Shown piece after piece: positions 20,535-32,135 of a DNA stretch of 64,000 nucleotides; position 1 is the stretch's first letter; every line of letters starts with the position of its first letter. The notes beneath the pieces were generated by a model, which saw nothing but the letters and a program-made list of their open reading frames with translations, ran no database searches and was not told the DNA's origin. The position numbers and the translations under genes are program-made. This DNA comes from Symbiodinium natans (taxonomy: Eukaryota > Sar > Dinophyceae > Suessiales > Symbiodiniaceae), in NCBI GenBank assembly GCA_905221605.1, contig CAJNDS010002229.1, forward strand, positions 386,699-450,698, given 5' to 3'.

Positions 20535-21027
20535 CACAATTTGCAAAGTCTTGTTTGGCAGAAAGACTCATCAATGATGAAGTCAAACGCCGCTTCTTTA
20601 AAAATGTTTTGAAACCTTCCTGTACAACCTCATGACAAGGAAAACGCAGGTACGTCGATGTGCGTCCACATCGATTTCAGCACTACGCTCTGACCCTCTT
20701 CGTTGGGCCAACAGTCAGAGCGAGTGGTTGGCCCCCCTGCAGATTTCTTGGGTTCTCGTCTCACCCGCACCGCAAAATAGGCGTAACAAAATGGCGCTGT
20801 GTTATCACGGAAAAATTCAACGCCGGTGCTTCTCATCTCGCTCAAGAGCACATGCCGGGCAAAACGGAAAACCAATTACATCAACTGACATGCCGAGCTT
20901 TAGCAGCTCAAGTTCCAATCAAGATGTTGGTTCTCATGCAGACGTGCACAAAATTGCACAAGTCTCACAAAATGGCTGCGATGACATGTTCGATGCACAA
21001 CCTTCGCATGTACAGCAGAGATGCACA
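20535..21027 (-). repeat. Pseudo-LTR, 5' copy (truncated upstream element)
   Basis: Same 493 bp as 11,550-12,042. In the sense direction this is a 3' fragment of an upstream element that runs directly into the start of the full copy at 20,534. At its outer end (21,028 onward) homology stops abruptly, as expected for 5' truncation. Confidence 0.85.
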
Positions 21028-21395
21028 CAAACTCGCCAAACAAACCCTTAAAGCCCTTTAAGACACGTGAACCCTAGAATATAAGCCCAAAAAACACTAG
21101 CAAGCCCAATAAAGCAGTATTCGCTCTACAAACCCTGTAAACCAATCCTAAACCCCAAAATCCCACCAAACAACCCTAAAATCATTATAAACCCCTAAAA
21201 CCCCCAAGCAAGCCCTATGCAGCCCTATAAAGCCCTTAAAAAAAAAAAAAACAAAAAAAAAAAACTAGCCCTAAACCCTAAACCCTAAACCCTAAACCCT
21301 AAACCCCAAAAAATGCCCCCCCAAAAAAAGCCCCTCGCAGAGCCCTGTGAACCAGAAAACCTTGCGAGCGCCAGGGTGCGGCTGTGAGCCGGCAT
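21028..21395. other. Degenerate AACCC-rich flank of the retroelement
   Basis: Loose AACCCTAAA/AAGCCC words, an A-run near 21,238-21,262 and a short CCCTAAA array at about 21,268-21,308. A 17-bp match to the other side of the element (TACAAACCCTGTAAACC at 21,128 and 11,532) is noted. No gene. Confidence 0.6.
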
Positions 21396-21975
21396 GCCCT
21401 TGAGCTGCCCGAAGAGGGAGCCAAGGAGCTCCTCCGCCAGTTTTTCAGCTTCAGCTATTATTGTTATTACTATTACTATTATTAGTTTATGTTTTTTTTT
21501 TTTAACAGGTGTTTTTTTGAAGAAGGCTTCTTTTTCGGTTTTTAAGGTGTTCAGGGCGTTCTGGGGGCCCAGGTCTTTTTAGGGGCTTCTTTTGCGGTTT
21601 CTGAGGTGTTCGGGGCTTTTTTAGGGACAGCTTTAAGGTGTTTAAGGTTTCTTTTGGGTTTTTAAAGTGTTCAGGGTTTGTTGGGATTTAAAGCGTCTTC
21701 AGGAAGGCATTGTTGGGGTTAGTAGGGGTTTTGAGGGCTTTTTGGGGGGTTTGTAGATCTTTCAGGCCATGAAACCCTAAACCCCAACCCCCAAACCCTA
21801 AACCCCAAACCCTCGGGGCTTCAGGGTTTTTAGGGTTTTGGGGGTTTAGGGTTTAGGGTGTAGGGTTTAGGGTTTAGGGTTGGGCCACCAAGCTTTTCGA
21901 AGCATCCCGGGGATCCATACAGCGGGCCTGGATCTCAAGACTTGGAGCCCTCTCACATCCTCAAGGCGCCCACAG
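21396..21975. other. Spacer with T-rich and G-rich words
   Basis: Unique DNA with many TTTTTAGGG-like degenerate words and a short CCCTAAA/TTTAGGG pair near 21,775-21,885. No supported gene. Confidence 0.5.
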
Positions 21976-22055
21976 GGTTTAGGGTTTAGGGTTTAGGGTT
22001 TAGGGTTTAGGGTTTAGGGTTTAGGGTTTAGGGTTTAGGGTCTAGGGTCTGGGGC
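21975..22055. repeat. TTTAGGG array
   Basis: About ten near-perfect heptamers, then decayed units to about 22,080. Confidence 0.9.
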
Positions 22056-22225
22056 CTAGAGGTTAGGATTTAGGGTTTAAAATTCACCTTTTATGGCTTG
22101 GGGTCATGCTGACATTGCAAACAGTGGGCAAGCCTGACGCAGACATGACGTAAAGATCCGGAAACGTGCGGCGTCAGGCAGTCAAGGTGGGGAAAGCACA
22201 GGATCCCACAACTAGGTTGGCCCCA

Positions 22226-22575
22226 AACCCTAAACCCTAAACCCGAAACCCGAAACCCTAAACCTGAAAAGACTCCTCAGGATGTTCCGTTACACCATCT
22301 TAAGCTCAACAAGACAAACCCCAGCAGCCCTCAACAAAACCCCCCCAAGCCGGTTTGGGGTTTAGGGTTTAGGGTTATAGGGTTATAGGGTTTAGGGGAC
22401 AATCCCCAGCTACTCCCGCCTCAATCTTCTGGTCGTACTCAGCCAGCCTCCTGACCCTGAGGCCCTGCAGCTTTACGCCTCGGCATCCGCTTTCGAGGGT
22501 CTACAGGGTCTGAAGGGTTTAGGGTTTAGGGTTTAGGGCTTAGGGTTTAGGGTTATAGGTGGCGGTTTGGGAGAC
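22226..22575. repeat. Mixed short telomere-like tracts
   Basis: CCCTAAA/CCCGAAA at about 22,226-22,265, TTTAGGG at about 22,350-22,395 and 22,513-22,555, with unique GC-rich segments between. Confidence 0.75.
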
Positions 22576-22977
22576 CACCTTCTGCGATGCTAGTTGCAGG
22601 GGGGCCCTCTACACCCTATAAACCTCGGAAGGTCGCAGACCACGGTGCAGAACCTTGGGGACGAAACGAACCCTAAAATTGGGGTCATATATTAGGGTTT
22701 AGGCTTTTAGGGTTTAGGGTTTAGGGTTACCCTATACTACTATCATTACCATTAAGGTGTATGAACCATAAACCCTTTAAGGTTTCATTTCGTCCCCAAG
22801 GAATGAGTCCACTTAGGAAGGAGTGCCTGTGCACCACAGGGCCTTCCGAGGAAGAAACGCAGAGGCTGCCTTGGCAAGACAAGCCCACACCTCAAACCTT
22901 GACCCTCATTCCTGAACCAAAGCTCCCCCCTCCCCCCCCTGTAGTTCCCTTGGGTTACAAACCTCCCTTGAACCCCC

Positions 22978-23305
22978 CCGTAAACCCTAAACCCTCAACC
23001 CTAAACCCGAAACACCTAAACCCGAAACCTTAAAACCCGCAAGCCCTAAACCCGAAACCCTAAAACCTAAACCCTGAACCCTAAACCCTAAGCCCTAAAC
23101 CCCAAACCCTAAACCCTAAACCCTAAACCCTAAAGCCTAAACCCTAAACCCCTACGTAGTGCGGCCACATCTCCAGGCTCTGGGCCGGCCTCTGTCCGCT
23201 TTTGGCGCACCTCAGTCTTGCTTCCTGGTTCTTAGTAGGGAATGAGGGAGTTTAGGGTTTAGGGTTTAGGGTTTAGGGTTTAGGGTTTAGGGTTTTTGTC
23301 TGGGC
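22978..23305. repeat. Telomere-flanked cassette, with a family C terminus at its right side
   Basis: CCCTAAA/CCCGAAA array to about 23,151, a core of about 97 bp, then TTTAGGG from about 23,249. The last 30 bp of the core (CTGGTTCTTAGTAGGGAATG) match the terminus of family C elements at 56,584 and 57,110. Confidence 0.75.
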
Positions 23306-23489
23306 CTCAGGGGTTTTTTCGGGGCTTTAGGTTTGGGGCTTTTGGGGCCTTTGGGGTTTTAGGGTTTTTGTTTTGGCCTTAGGGTTTTTTTGGGGACTTT
23401 AAGTTTAGGGTTTTTAGGGCTTTTGCATTGGTGTTTTTGGGCCTTGAGGTTTTTTGGGGCTTTAGGGGGGTTTAGGGGTCGGAGTGGGG

Positions 23490-23880
23490 GTGGGCCGATC
23501 CTGACAGCAAGGAAAGTGGCAGGCAACCCATTGGCTAGATTCGCTGGGCTGTTTGAGTGGCATCCGACGGCTTTCCGCCTCCGAAGTGGCCGAAAATGTC
23601 CCAAAGCCGTACATCGCCGTAACATGCTGCAACTCTTGAATCCCACCACATTGCTCTGCGTTTAGGCCTGAGCCTCTACAAGATCGATGACGAGGCCACA
23701 ACAGTGATGCGAAATGCTTGACACATGAGCGGCTGACCCCCTGCAGGTGCGACGCGGCGCCGATTCGCCACGGAGCGTGGCAAAGGACTGTGCTCATGTG
23801 AAGCAGACAGATCAACAGCGAGATTTCACTGTGGGATGGCTGTCCGGATCAGCCGTACTGCTACTGCGATGATGTGGGCT
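23490..23880. other. Unique coding-like patch, unassigned
   Basis: About 390 bp free of telomere words. A plus-strand frame ending at 23,665 carries a plausible peptide (GNPLARFAGLFEWHPTAF...) of about 60 residues. I recognise no family; it could be an exon or pseudogene fragment. Confidence 0.25.
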
Positions 23881-24445
23881 TTGGGGTTTTGGGGTTTTGA
23901 GGGTTTTGAGGGTTTTTGGGCTTGGGGTCTCAGAGTTTTAGGAGTTTGGGGGGGCTGAGCGTTTTTGTTGTGGGCTTTCTGTAGGGGTTTTACGGGTTTG
24001 AGGGGTTTTCGGGGTCGGAGTTCAAGGTTTTGGGGTGTTTAGGGCTTTGAACGGTATTGTTGTGGGTTTGAGGGATTTTCGGGGTTTCAGGGGGTTTAGG
24101 TTTATGGGTTTAGGGGTTTTTGTTGTGAGCTTTAGGGCTTGTAGGGGTTTAGGGCTCAGCACGAAGGAAGGTTGGGGTTTAGGGTTTAGGGTTTAGGGTT
24201 TAGGGTTTCGGGTTTAGGGTTTAGGGTTTAGGGTTTAGTGGGGAGGGGAGTGCGGTTGGGGTTTGGGGTTTGACAAGGGCGGGTTTAGGGCGGGTTTGGG
24301 GCGTCGGGTGCGTAGGGTGCTGGCCTCGACATGGGTGTGGGGGTCTGGGGGTATGGGGTTGGTTTCGGGTTTAGGGTTTAGGGTTTAGGGTTTAGGGTTT
24401 AGGGTTTACGCTTTAAGGTTTAGCGTTTAGGGTTTAGGGTTGGAG
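23880..24445. repeat. Degenerate then cleaner TTTAGGG tracts
   Basis: Degenerate GGGTTTTGG words to 24,165, then TTTAGGG at about 24,176-24,240 and 24,366-24,445. Confidence 0.7.
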
Positions 24446-25460
24446 GCCTGATTGAGCTAGGATTTGGGTCCTCGGCAAGTTCTTAGTTGTCCAGTAACCT
24501 GGAAAAACTAAAAGTTAACCTTTGGATGATAAGGGGATGAAATTACCCCGGAAAAGTTTAAGGTTACCTACTCTACTACTAGGAGTTGATCATTTCTCGG
24601 AACCCTCAAACACGTCTAAGCTCAGCCTCAACCCTCCAGCATCCCCCCCCCAATCCAAACCCTGCAAACCCGAAAACGCTCCCAAAAACACAACTCAACT
24701 AAACATGCTGCCAGGTGGCATTCTCTCTCGGCATCTGCATTGAGGGTATGCCGCCGAGCATTCAGCAGCGTAACCCTAATAAGGGTAATAATAACCTCAG
24801 CGAAAGGACAGCTTGCCCAACTTAAACAAAGCAAAGGACGAGGAAAAGTTCTTCATGGTAACACCTCCTTACCTCATGGTGGAGTATACGGGTGATGCGC
24901 GTCGGCTTCCGAAAATTGGGGTTCAAACTGGTTCCCTTAAGGACAGAACGACCCGAAACCCCAAGCTCAGTTCCCAGAACTTTAGGTTCCACAGCACCCC
25001 GAGCCTTACGGCTTAGGCCGGCCCCCCTTAAGACTCACTGAATTTCCCACATTCCTCAGCACCATTCCCTGAAACACATTTCCAGGAGCCCTCACAACGC
25101 CACAAGAACGAATCACAAATCCTAAGACCATGAACCCATGAACCCTAAACAACCTTAAAACCCTGAACCCCAAAACCATGTAAATGATCGCAGCAGTCTG
25201 GCACCTGGCACATCGAACTTGAGAGCCACGCCCCCTCCCCCCCCCCCCCCCAAAAAAAAAGAAAACAAAAACAAACAAAACAAACAATAACAACAAGTAC
25301 ATGCATATATATATATATATGAATATTTATTTACACACATACATAATCAGTAGCGATAGATAGGAATAACAAAAAGGTTGATGGGCGATTTGGGGTATTT
25401 AGGATTCGTGCTCATAGGAGTGAGTGCTTCTAGAGTCAGGCTTCAGGGTTTCTTGGGGCT
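24446..25460. other. Unique spacer, low gene evidence
   Basis: About 1 kb with a C-run near 25,240, an (AT)n tract near 25,305-25,320 and short frames only. No function supported. Confidence 0.4.
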
Positions 25461-25461
25461 C

Positions 25462-25570
25462 TAAACCCTAAACCCTAAACCCTACTAAACCCTAAACCCT
25501 AAACCCTAAACCCTAAACCCTAAACCCTAAACCCTAAACCCTAAACCCTAAACCCTAAACCCTAAACCCT
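25462..25570. repeat. CCCTAAA array
   Basis: About 15 near-perfect heptamers. It is followed by a GC-rich core (25,571-25,655) and then directly by a family A element. Confidence 0.93.
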
Positions 25571-25655
25571 GCTATGGGGTAAAGCGGGCCGCGCGCTCCT
25601 CGCTCGCAAGCCGTGCGAGGACACCGGCATGGGCTGGGGGAGGTTCAAGCTTCGG

Positions 25656-25792
25656 TTGGGATGTTCCCCCTTATACCTAACAGTCCTTTATCGGGATTAT
25701 CGTCCCCCCCCCCATTAGGGTTTAGGGTTTAGGGTTTAGGGTTTAGTGTAATCCCTATTAAGGGCTGTTAGTATAAGCGGGAATGTTCCCAA
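25656..25792. repeat. MITE-like element, family A copy 2, with an internal TTTAGGG run
   Basis: Ends TTGGGATGTTCCCCC and GGGAATGTTCCCAA. The interior carries about four TTTAGGG units (25,717-25,745) where other copies read ATTATAATCCC, so telomere-type units have expanded or inserted inside a transposable element. Confidence 0.75.
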
Positions 25793-26415
25793 GTTCAGGG
25801 TTTCCGGCATGGAACAAACACCGACCAACAATCCGGCCGCGGGACGGTAAGCGTAATAACGCTCCGGACAAGGTGGTGCTGGATCCGAGAGAGCATGCCA
25901 TTGCGGATACGATTTCCTCACAGGCGGGCGCACCTGAAACTCGGATCTTTGGGGGGTGCTACGGAGTCAAGAAGATCGATAGGTGGCTGTTGGGGGAACT
26001 TGAAGAAAGGAAGCGAGCCGAAACCTAAGAATCCTAGACGGGGGAGTAGAGGAGGTGCCTACGAAACCGTAGGTTTTTGGGGCTCTCAAGATGATCCCGG
26101 ATTTCTGAGCTGAGGGCTACTTATCGCGGTCTCTGTTTTTGGGGGATCCCTTGGCAGTCTGGCATGAAAGGGGCTGATGCTTAAACGGTCCTGGTGGACG
26201 GTCATGATGGGCGACATGATGGGCGACAGCAGTCACCTAGGAGCGACACTCGGAGCTTGCATGCGCACGCGGCGCCCAAGCGGGAAAATCCCCAAAACCC
26301 TGAAAACCCCGAAGCCCTGGACCCTAAACGTCCCTAAACCCTAAACACCCCCAATCCCCAAACCCTCGCACTCGAGAATTACCCCCTCCCCCACCCACAC
26401 CCAGAATTCCTCATG
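25793..26415. other. Unique spacer
   Basis: Contains plus-strand frames of 72-81 codons (25,783-26,113), of which none is recognisable. No repeats of note. Confidence 0.35.
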
Positions 26416-26495
26416 AACCCCCCTTATACTAAGATTATAATCGGGGGTACTATCATCCCTATTAAGCACTGTTAGTAACAGGGGGAACATCCCAA
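26416..26495. repeat. MITE-like element, family A copy 3 (left end eroded)
   Basis: The right end CACTGTTAGTA...GGGGGAACATCCCAA is well preserved. The left end starts within CCCCCCTTATACTAA. Confidence 0.6.
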
Positions 26496-26519
26496 CTGAT
26501 AACCCTTAAACCTCCGGGC

Positions 26520-27240
26520 CGATATTTGGAAACCCTGAGCCCCAACAAAAACCAGCCCCGATCCCGAACGAAACGCAGCAAGCCCTGAAACCCTGAGCCC
26601 GAATCAAACCGCCCTCAACCCCCTCACCCCTTAAATCCTAAGCCCCGCAGAAAAGCCCTCAGCAAAACCCCCAAAATCAAACCTGTAAGCGCCTAAGCCA
26701 TCAACACCTTCGGAGCCTCTGGTTCCCCTTGAACCCAGAAGCCCCCTGACCCTTTAAACGCTAACCGAAAAGCCGAATACCCCGAAAACCTCGAAAGCTC
26801 TAAACCCTGAACTCGACATCCCCGGGCAACACAATACCCCTAAACCCCTAAACCCGAAACTCTAAACCCCAAACCCCTAAACCCCTAAACCCCTCAACCC
26901 TAAACCCAATCTAAACCCAATCTAAACTCCTCCTAACCCCCAAACTCCTAAACCCCTAAACCCCTAAACCCCTAAACCCCTAAACCCCTAAACCCCTAAA
27001 CCCCTAAACCCCTAAACCCTAAACCCTAAACCCTAAACCCTAAACCCTAAACCCCTCAACCCCAAGCCCTGGCCGTGCTTTGGGAGCCCAGCTCAAGGTG
27101 CACTCGTGCGGGCTCCGGTTGTGGACAATTGAGCCGAGATGTGTTTTTGCGGTCGAGGGTTTAGGGTTTAGGGTTTAGGGTTTAGGGTTTAGGGTTTACG
27201 GGTTTAGGGTTTAGGGTCTACTGTCTAGGGTTCAGGGTTC
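26520..27240. repeat. CCCCTAAA octamer array, core, TTTAGGG array
   Basis: Degenerate to 26,835, then at about 26,940-27,015 nearly pure CCCCTAAA octamers grade into CCCTAAA. A core of about 91 bp (27,065-27,155) follows, and TTTAGGG to about 27,240. It is a cassette whose left array has homogenised to an 8-bp unit. Confidence 0.8.
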
Positions 27241-27284
27241 AGGGTTTAGGGCTGAGCGCTTTGGAGTGTCAAGGGTAAGGGTTG

Positions 27285-28186
27285 GGGGGGGGGGGGGGGG
27301 GGGGGGGTGGGGGTGGGGCTTTCCGGTTTTCAAAGGGCTTCTGTTCGTGTAGAGCTGCTGGGTTGTGTTGCACAGAGAGAATCATGGCTAAAGTCGTAAC
27401 CTCGGTTTTTAATGCAGGATATTCGTTTTAAGCACCTAAACCAATCCCAAACCTTAGCCACTAAACCCTAGGCCCTAAACCATAAACCCTAAAATCTAAA
27501 CCACCCCAAATCCTGAGAATATCGTGGGGTTCTCAGGTTTCAGGGCTTGAGGTTGAAAGGTATGAATCGATGTCATCAGTGGCTGCTTGTGTGTAGGTGC
27601 CGCTCATATATCACACACAGCCACTAGTATCCAAAAGGGGGGCATGAACCGGTAAGAAGGGTTCCAAGGCATCGCACGTTTTCGGGTTTAGGCTGAGGGT
27701 TTCAGGGAGGATTAGGGTGGGAGGAGGTGTATGTCTTTCCCTGGGTTCTCCAAGCATTTGAAGCTGAGGGCGCAGCCAGCCAAAACAAGCTAAAAAGCCT
27801 CAAGCCCGTCGAAAACACCTTCCCCGGCAGAAAGCCCAAAACATGTGGACGAACCTCCAAGGAGAAGCGATCTTCGTCCTCCCTGCAAAGATGGAGATGT
27901 GGGAGTTCATATATGGAGAACTGCGGATTGAGGGTAGTCTCCGAGATCCCAAGGATTATTGAAGGTTCATCTAGGGCTTGGGGTTTAGGGTTAGGGTTTA
28001 GGGTTTGGGGCTAAGGACTCTTACGGTAATTCAGCACAAAAGTATGTGCAAGACTTGGCACCATGAAGGGGGGGGATTAATGTGTCAATTCCAAACAGGG
28101 GGAGAGTCTCGGGCACAGGAACAAATTCTCTGACAAAACCAAAACCACTGCAACCCCCACGCCCTAAATCCTAAACCCTACTACTC

Positions 28187-28219
<33 letters not shown>

Positions 28220-28960
28220 ACGCCCCCACCTGCCCCCCGGCCCCTCCCGTCCTCGGCCGCGAACTTCCGCTGCTGAGTAGCTCCGCCCTGGCCGCGGCCT
28301 CCTTCCAGTCATTGCGCAATCTGCTAACGGCACTTAACTTAAAAGCCAGAAACCCCAAACCTTGCGCCCCCTCGAAGCCCTAAACCCTATAGTTTTACGA
28401 TCATGTTGCTAGTAGGTAGACTCCACACTCCATGGTTTTACAATCATGTTGTTCGTAGGTAGACTCCACACTCAAGCCCTCAAGAAAGGCCCCAAGGGCT
28501 CGAAACCCTCAGCCGCGCGCCTCCAGCGCCAGCGCGGTGCGCAGCCGGCGAAAGTGAGCGCCTGAAACAGGAAAACTTGAGATCTCTCGCGTTTGCTGTA
28601 GGGTTGAGGGTTTAGGGTTGAAGGTTTAGGGACTAGGAGGGTTGAGGGTTTTTCAAGGTGTGAGTTTCGGGGTTTAGGGTTGCTAGGGGTTTAGGGTATG
28701 TGGTTTGCAGGGCTCTCTGGAAAGTCACCTTTAGGGCCCGAAAGCCCCTAAAGCCTAAACTGATGTCGGGTTTCGGGCTTAGAGTTGAGGTTTGTAGACC
28801 CAGGAGGTAACCTAGCAACAAAAAGGGCGCCCTTTTTGGTTTTAAGGGTATTATAAGGGAACCCCAACCCTACAAAAAGGAAATGAGGGCCTACGCCGGG
28901 TTCTAGCTTTTGGGGGATTTACAGCCTTGCCTGGTTTCCTCGCCAGGACGTCGAGGGATT
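27285..28960. other. Sparse region with homopolymers and a 54-bp-scale duplication
   Basis: A G-run at about 27,287-27,307 and a C-run at about 28,190-28,219. A direct duplication near 28,391-28,474 (GTTTTAC-ATCATGTTG...GTAGGTAGACTCCACACTC, twice). A plus-strand frame at 27,727-28,014 is open but unrecognised. Segment 28,818-28,905 resembles 57,721-57,805. Confidence 0.45.
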
Positions 28961-29107
28961 TACTGACGGAACGGTGTCTCGTCAGACATGGCCATGATGA
29001 AAGTTGCAAACCCTAAGCCCTAAACCCTAAACCCCAAACCCTAAACCCCAATCCCCCCAACAAAAACCCCCAACCACTTTAAGAGCCCCAGAGTTCCTCA
29101 AGCCTGC

Positions 29108-29345
29108 GAAGCCCTAAACCCTAAACCCTAAACCCTAAACCCTAAACCCTAAACCCTAAACCCTAAACCCTAAACCTTCTGGGATTAGGGTAGCTACTCC
29201 AAGAAGTTGTTTTTTCCACTCCGTGCCGCTGGATTCGATGCCACGCTGCGCCCGAGGATCCAATTGTACGCGCGGTGACTCTCAGGTGACTCTTAGGGTA
29301 GCTACCCTAATCCCAGAAGGTTTAGGGTTGAGGGTTTAGGGTTCA
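29108..29345. repeat. Inverted-repeat element capped by telomere-like arrays
   Basis: CCCTAAA array 29,114-29,171; then a perfect 25-bp inverted repeat, 29,172-29,196 against 29,299-29,323 (core word CCTTCTGGGATTAGGGTAGC); then TTTAGGG. The inner about 100 bp is unique. Symmetry continues into the flanking arrays. Confidence 0.8.
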
Positions 29346-31165
29346 GGGTCCCTGAAAATGTGCCCTGAATTAGGGAACCCTTCTATACCCCTGAAAAACC
29401 AAATAAAACCCAAGGGGCCACATTGGGGGACCATGTAACTTTCACCAGATAGTTGGTGATGGGGCCCTGCACCCTACAAATGGGTTTAGGGTTTACAGGT
29501 TTTAGGCTTGATAGGTTTGTGGGTTTACAGGCTTTATGGGACTGTTTGGGTTTTGCAGGTTTTTTAGGCACTACAGGGTTGAGGCTTCCACAGCCCTCGT
29601 CCGCCCTAAGTCCTAAGACGCCCTAAATATGGGGCCAAAAGGGTGTTCCAGGACGAGGGGGGGCTTTGCCAAAGTGTCCTGTCCGCAGAAAAGGGTGGAC
29701 TTCCACCTGTGGGCTTTAGGGTTTAGGGTTTCGGTTTTAAGATTCTTAGAGCCACAAAGGCCTTGAGAATAGCTACTGAGGGGCTCACGTGTCCCTAAGC
29801 CCAAGACTAGCCCTGTAAAATTTGTGATCCCTTAAACCCATGAACCCCTAAACCCTAAACCCTAAACCCCAATGGGATCCTTTGGGCTCTCACACACCTT
29901 CGGTGTGCCTTGCAATGGCGAGAGTGCAAAGCCAGACATGCCGGGCTGTGCGATCTCTTGGGAAGCCATCAGACACCGAAGTCAAGGAAACCCTAAAGCC
30001 CTAGACCCCTAAACACTTAAGCCCTTAACCCCGAAACCCTAAACCCTAAACCCTAAGGTTGTAAGTCTAGAGAGTTCATGTCTTGCGGTTTGAGGGGTTC
30101 CCAAGCATTATACTCCTGATGCTCCCTTGTTAGAAGGGGATCGTGAAGTATAAGCTCCCCGCCGAGGTCTAAGGTACAGTTCTTGAACGGTTTATAGGCT
30201 TAGGGTTCAGGCTTGTCGGGCAAGGTGGCGAACTTTTAAAGAGATTGAAGGCCTCGACGTTTAAGGCTTAGGCTTAGGGCCTATATGGCCTCAGGTTTAA
30301 TTAGGGCTCAGGGTTTATGGTCTCGAGGCTTCCGGGTTGAAGGTTATTACGCGGAGGACGAGGGGCGCCGACCCTCCATCCCGAGATCAGGGTTTGAGCA
30401 CCTCAACCTATATCTATATATTATATATATATACGCTTTTTTGTTTATTATTTACTGATTTATTTCTTCCTTTGAATATGGTGAATCCAACACTGATTTT
30501 AAAACACAAAAGAGTATCCATCCCACGATGAACATGAACCATGCAAGGCCTCAGCTCACCCTTCAACTGCCCGAAGCCCTCTAAACCTTTTGCTGCAACA
30601 CTTAACCCACTGTGCCGCAGAGTCCGAGAACCCTAAACCCTAGCCCTAAACCCTAAACACTCAACTAAACCCTAAACACTAAACCCTAAACTCCCTCCCC
30701 CCCCCCCCCCCCCCCGCGGTTGGGGTTTATAGAGAGAGTTTATAGGCAAGCAGCGAGCACAGGGAGGATTCGGGGGTCGTGACTCAAATACTCCGAAGCC
30801 CTAAACCCCGCAAACCCTCAAACCTAAACCTTAAACCCCCTCCCCCTCCCCCCCCCGGAACCCCTTCCCTTAACGACCCTGTGACGTCGTGCGCAGCTTG
30901 GAGCTTCAAGCGCCCGTTACGCCCTCAACCCTAAACCCCTTGCCCCCCGAAACCCTAAGCTCCTAAACCCTCAACCCCTAAACCCTAAACTCTACACCCT
31001 AAACCCTAAACCCTAAACCCTAAACCCCCCTTAACCCTAAACTCCCTAACGAAAAGCCCAGCAAGTCGGAACTGAGCTCGAAAAGCGGCGCGGATGAGTC
31101 CAGGGGCCCCAAAAAGAGGGGTGTCCTGGACCATCCCACCTCCCTGCAAGGGCCGGCGCTTTGAA
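29346..31165. other. Gene-poor stretch with scattered short CCCTAAA tracts
   Basis: Short tracts near 29,840, 30,035, 30,635, 30,940 and 31,000. C-runs near 30,695-30,714 and 30,845. An AT microsatellite lies near 30,410-30,432. No supported gene. Confidence 0.5.
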
Positions 31166-31169
31166 GCTT

Positions 31170-31245
31170 TCATTAGGGTTTAGGGTTTAGGGTTTAGGGT
31201 TTAGGGTTTAGGGTTTAGGGTTTAGGGTTTAGGGTTTAGGGTTTA
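31170..31245. repeat. TTTAGGG array
   Basis: About ten clean heptamers forming the right flank of a GC-rich core (31,050-31,170). Confidence 0.93.
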
Positions 31246-31741
31246 GAAGTGTCACCGCGTGTTAAACATCAATTGTAGAAGAGCTGCCCTTTAGGGTTCA
31301 GGGTATAGTACGAAATTGGAACGAGAGTTTTCAAAGGGTTTTTAAGTAAAGGGCTCCAGGGTTTCGTGTTGAGGGACAAGGGGCGGAAGAAGCTTTAGGG
31401 TTTAGGGCAACCAACCCTCTAGTCCCTACACAGTTAAAGCATGCCAATATAAACCCAAAACCCAAAACCCAAAACCCTAGGCCCTAAACCCTAAACCCTA
31501 ACCCTAACCCTAAACCCTAAACCCTAAACCCCAAACCCTAAACCCTACAAACAGGGCTCCAAGGATGATTGGAGGAAACACTAATCTCCGAAAAAACCCA
31601 CAAGGCCTAAAAAACCCTGAAGTCTAAAACTCAGTTGTGCTTGAGAACCCTTTGAAGACTGTATTTATGAACAGGTTCCCTTAAGGGAAGAAGGGAAAAA
31701 ATCATACTTATCCCAAAAAAGCAACCCAGTAAACCCTCGAC

Positions 31742-31806
31742 TTTGGGATTTTCCCCCTTATGCGAACAATCCTTATTAGGGATTCTAGTACCCCTACTAT
31801 TGTAAA
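31742..31806. repeat. Family A half-element running into a telomere-like array
   Basis: The left half of the element (TTTGGGATTTTCCCCC...AATCCTTATTAGGG) ends at ACTATTGTAA and continues directly as CCCTACACCCTAAA. The right half is absent. Confidence 0.55.
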
Positions 31807-32135
31807 CCCTACACCCTAAACCCTACACCCTAAACCCTAAACCCTAAACCCTAAACCCTGAACCCTGAACCCTAAACCCTAAACCCTAAACCCTAAACCC
31901 TAAACCCTACAAATGTGAGCCCCGAGGGTATTGAAAGCGATTCCAGGGAGCGCCGCGATGCTTTTGGCAGCCGCCGCTCACAAGGGGCTCATCTGCGCGG
32001 ACCCGCCTCACAGGGGTGTAGGGTTTAGGGTTTAGGGTTTATAGGGTTTAGGGTTTAGGGTTTGGGGTTTGGGGTTTGGGGTTTGGGGTTTGGGGTTTGG
32101 GGTTTAGGGTTTGGGGTTTGGGGTCTCCCCACCTC
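31806..32135. repeat. Telomere-flanked cassette
   Basis: CCCTAAA to about 31,909, a GC-rich core of about 107 bp, then TTTAGGG grading into pure TTTGGGG (about 32,057-32,128). Confidence 0.82.

Larger units (their letters stand above)
11550..21027 (-). mobile_element. Penelope-like retroelement with N-terminal GIY-YIG endonuclease and pseudo-LTRs
   Basis: Full unit of 8,985 bp (11,550-20,534), preceded on the minus strand by a 493-bp 3' fragment of a second copy (20,535-21,027). Order of transcription: truncated upstream copy, pyrimidine tract, ORF1 with coiled coil, UGA-CUA-G stop, GIY-YIG-type endonuclease, frame changes, reverse transcriptase, ORF3, 3' tail of diverged repeats, 3' pseudo-LTR. 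Known: classical PLEs have RT then GIY-YIG; permuted PLEs (Chlamys and Naiad groups) have the endonuclease first. The order here fits the permuted type. The near identity of the repeats suggests recent insertion or conversion, although the frame breaks argue that this copy is not fully intact. Membership in a named group was not tested. Confidence 0.8.

Noticed and set aside
19617-20635. Lys/Arg/Glu-rich plus-strand proteins of up to 264 residues
   Set aside because: They are translations of the GGAAGAAA microsatellite in the retroelement leader and run antisense to it.
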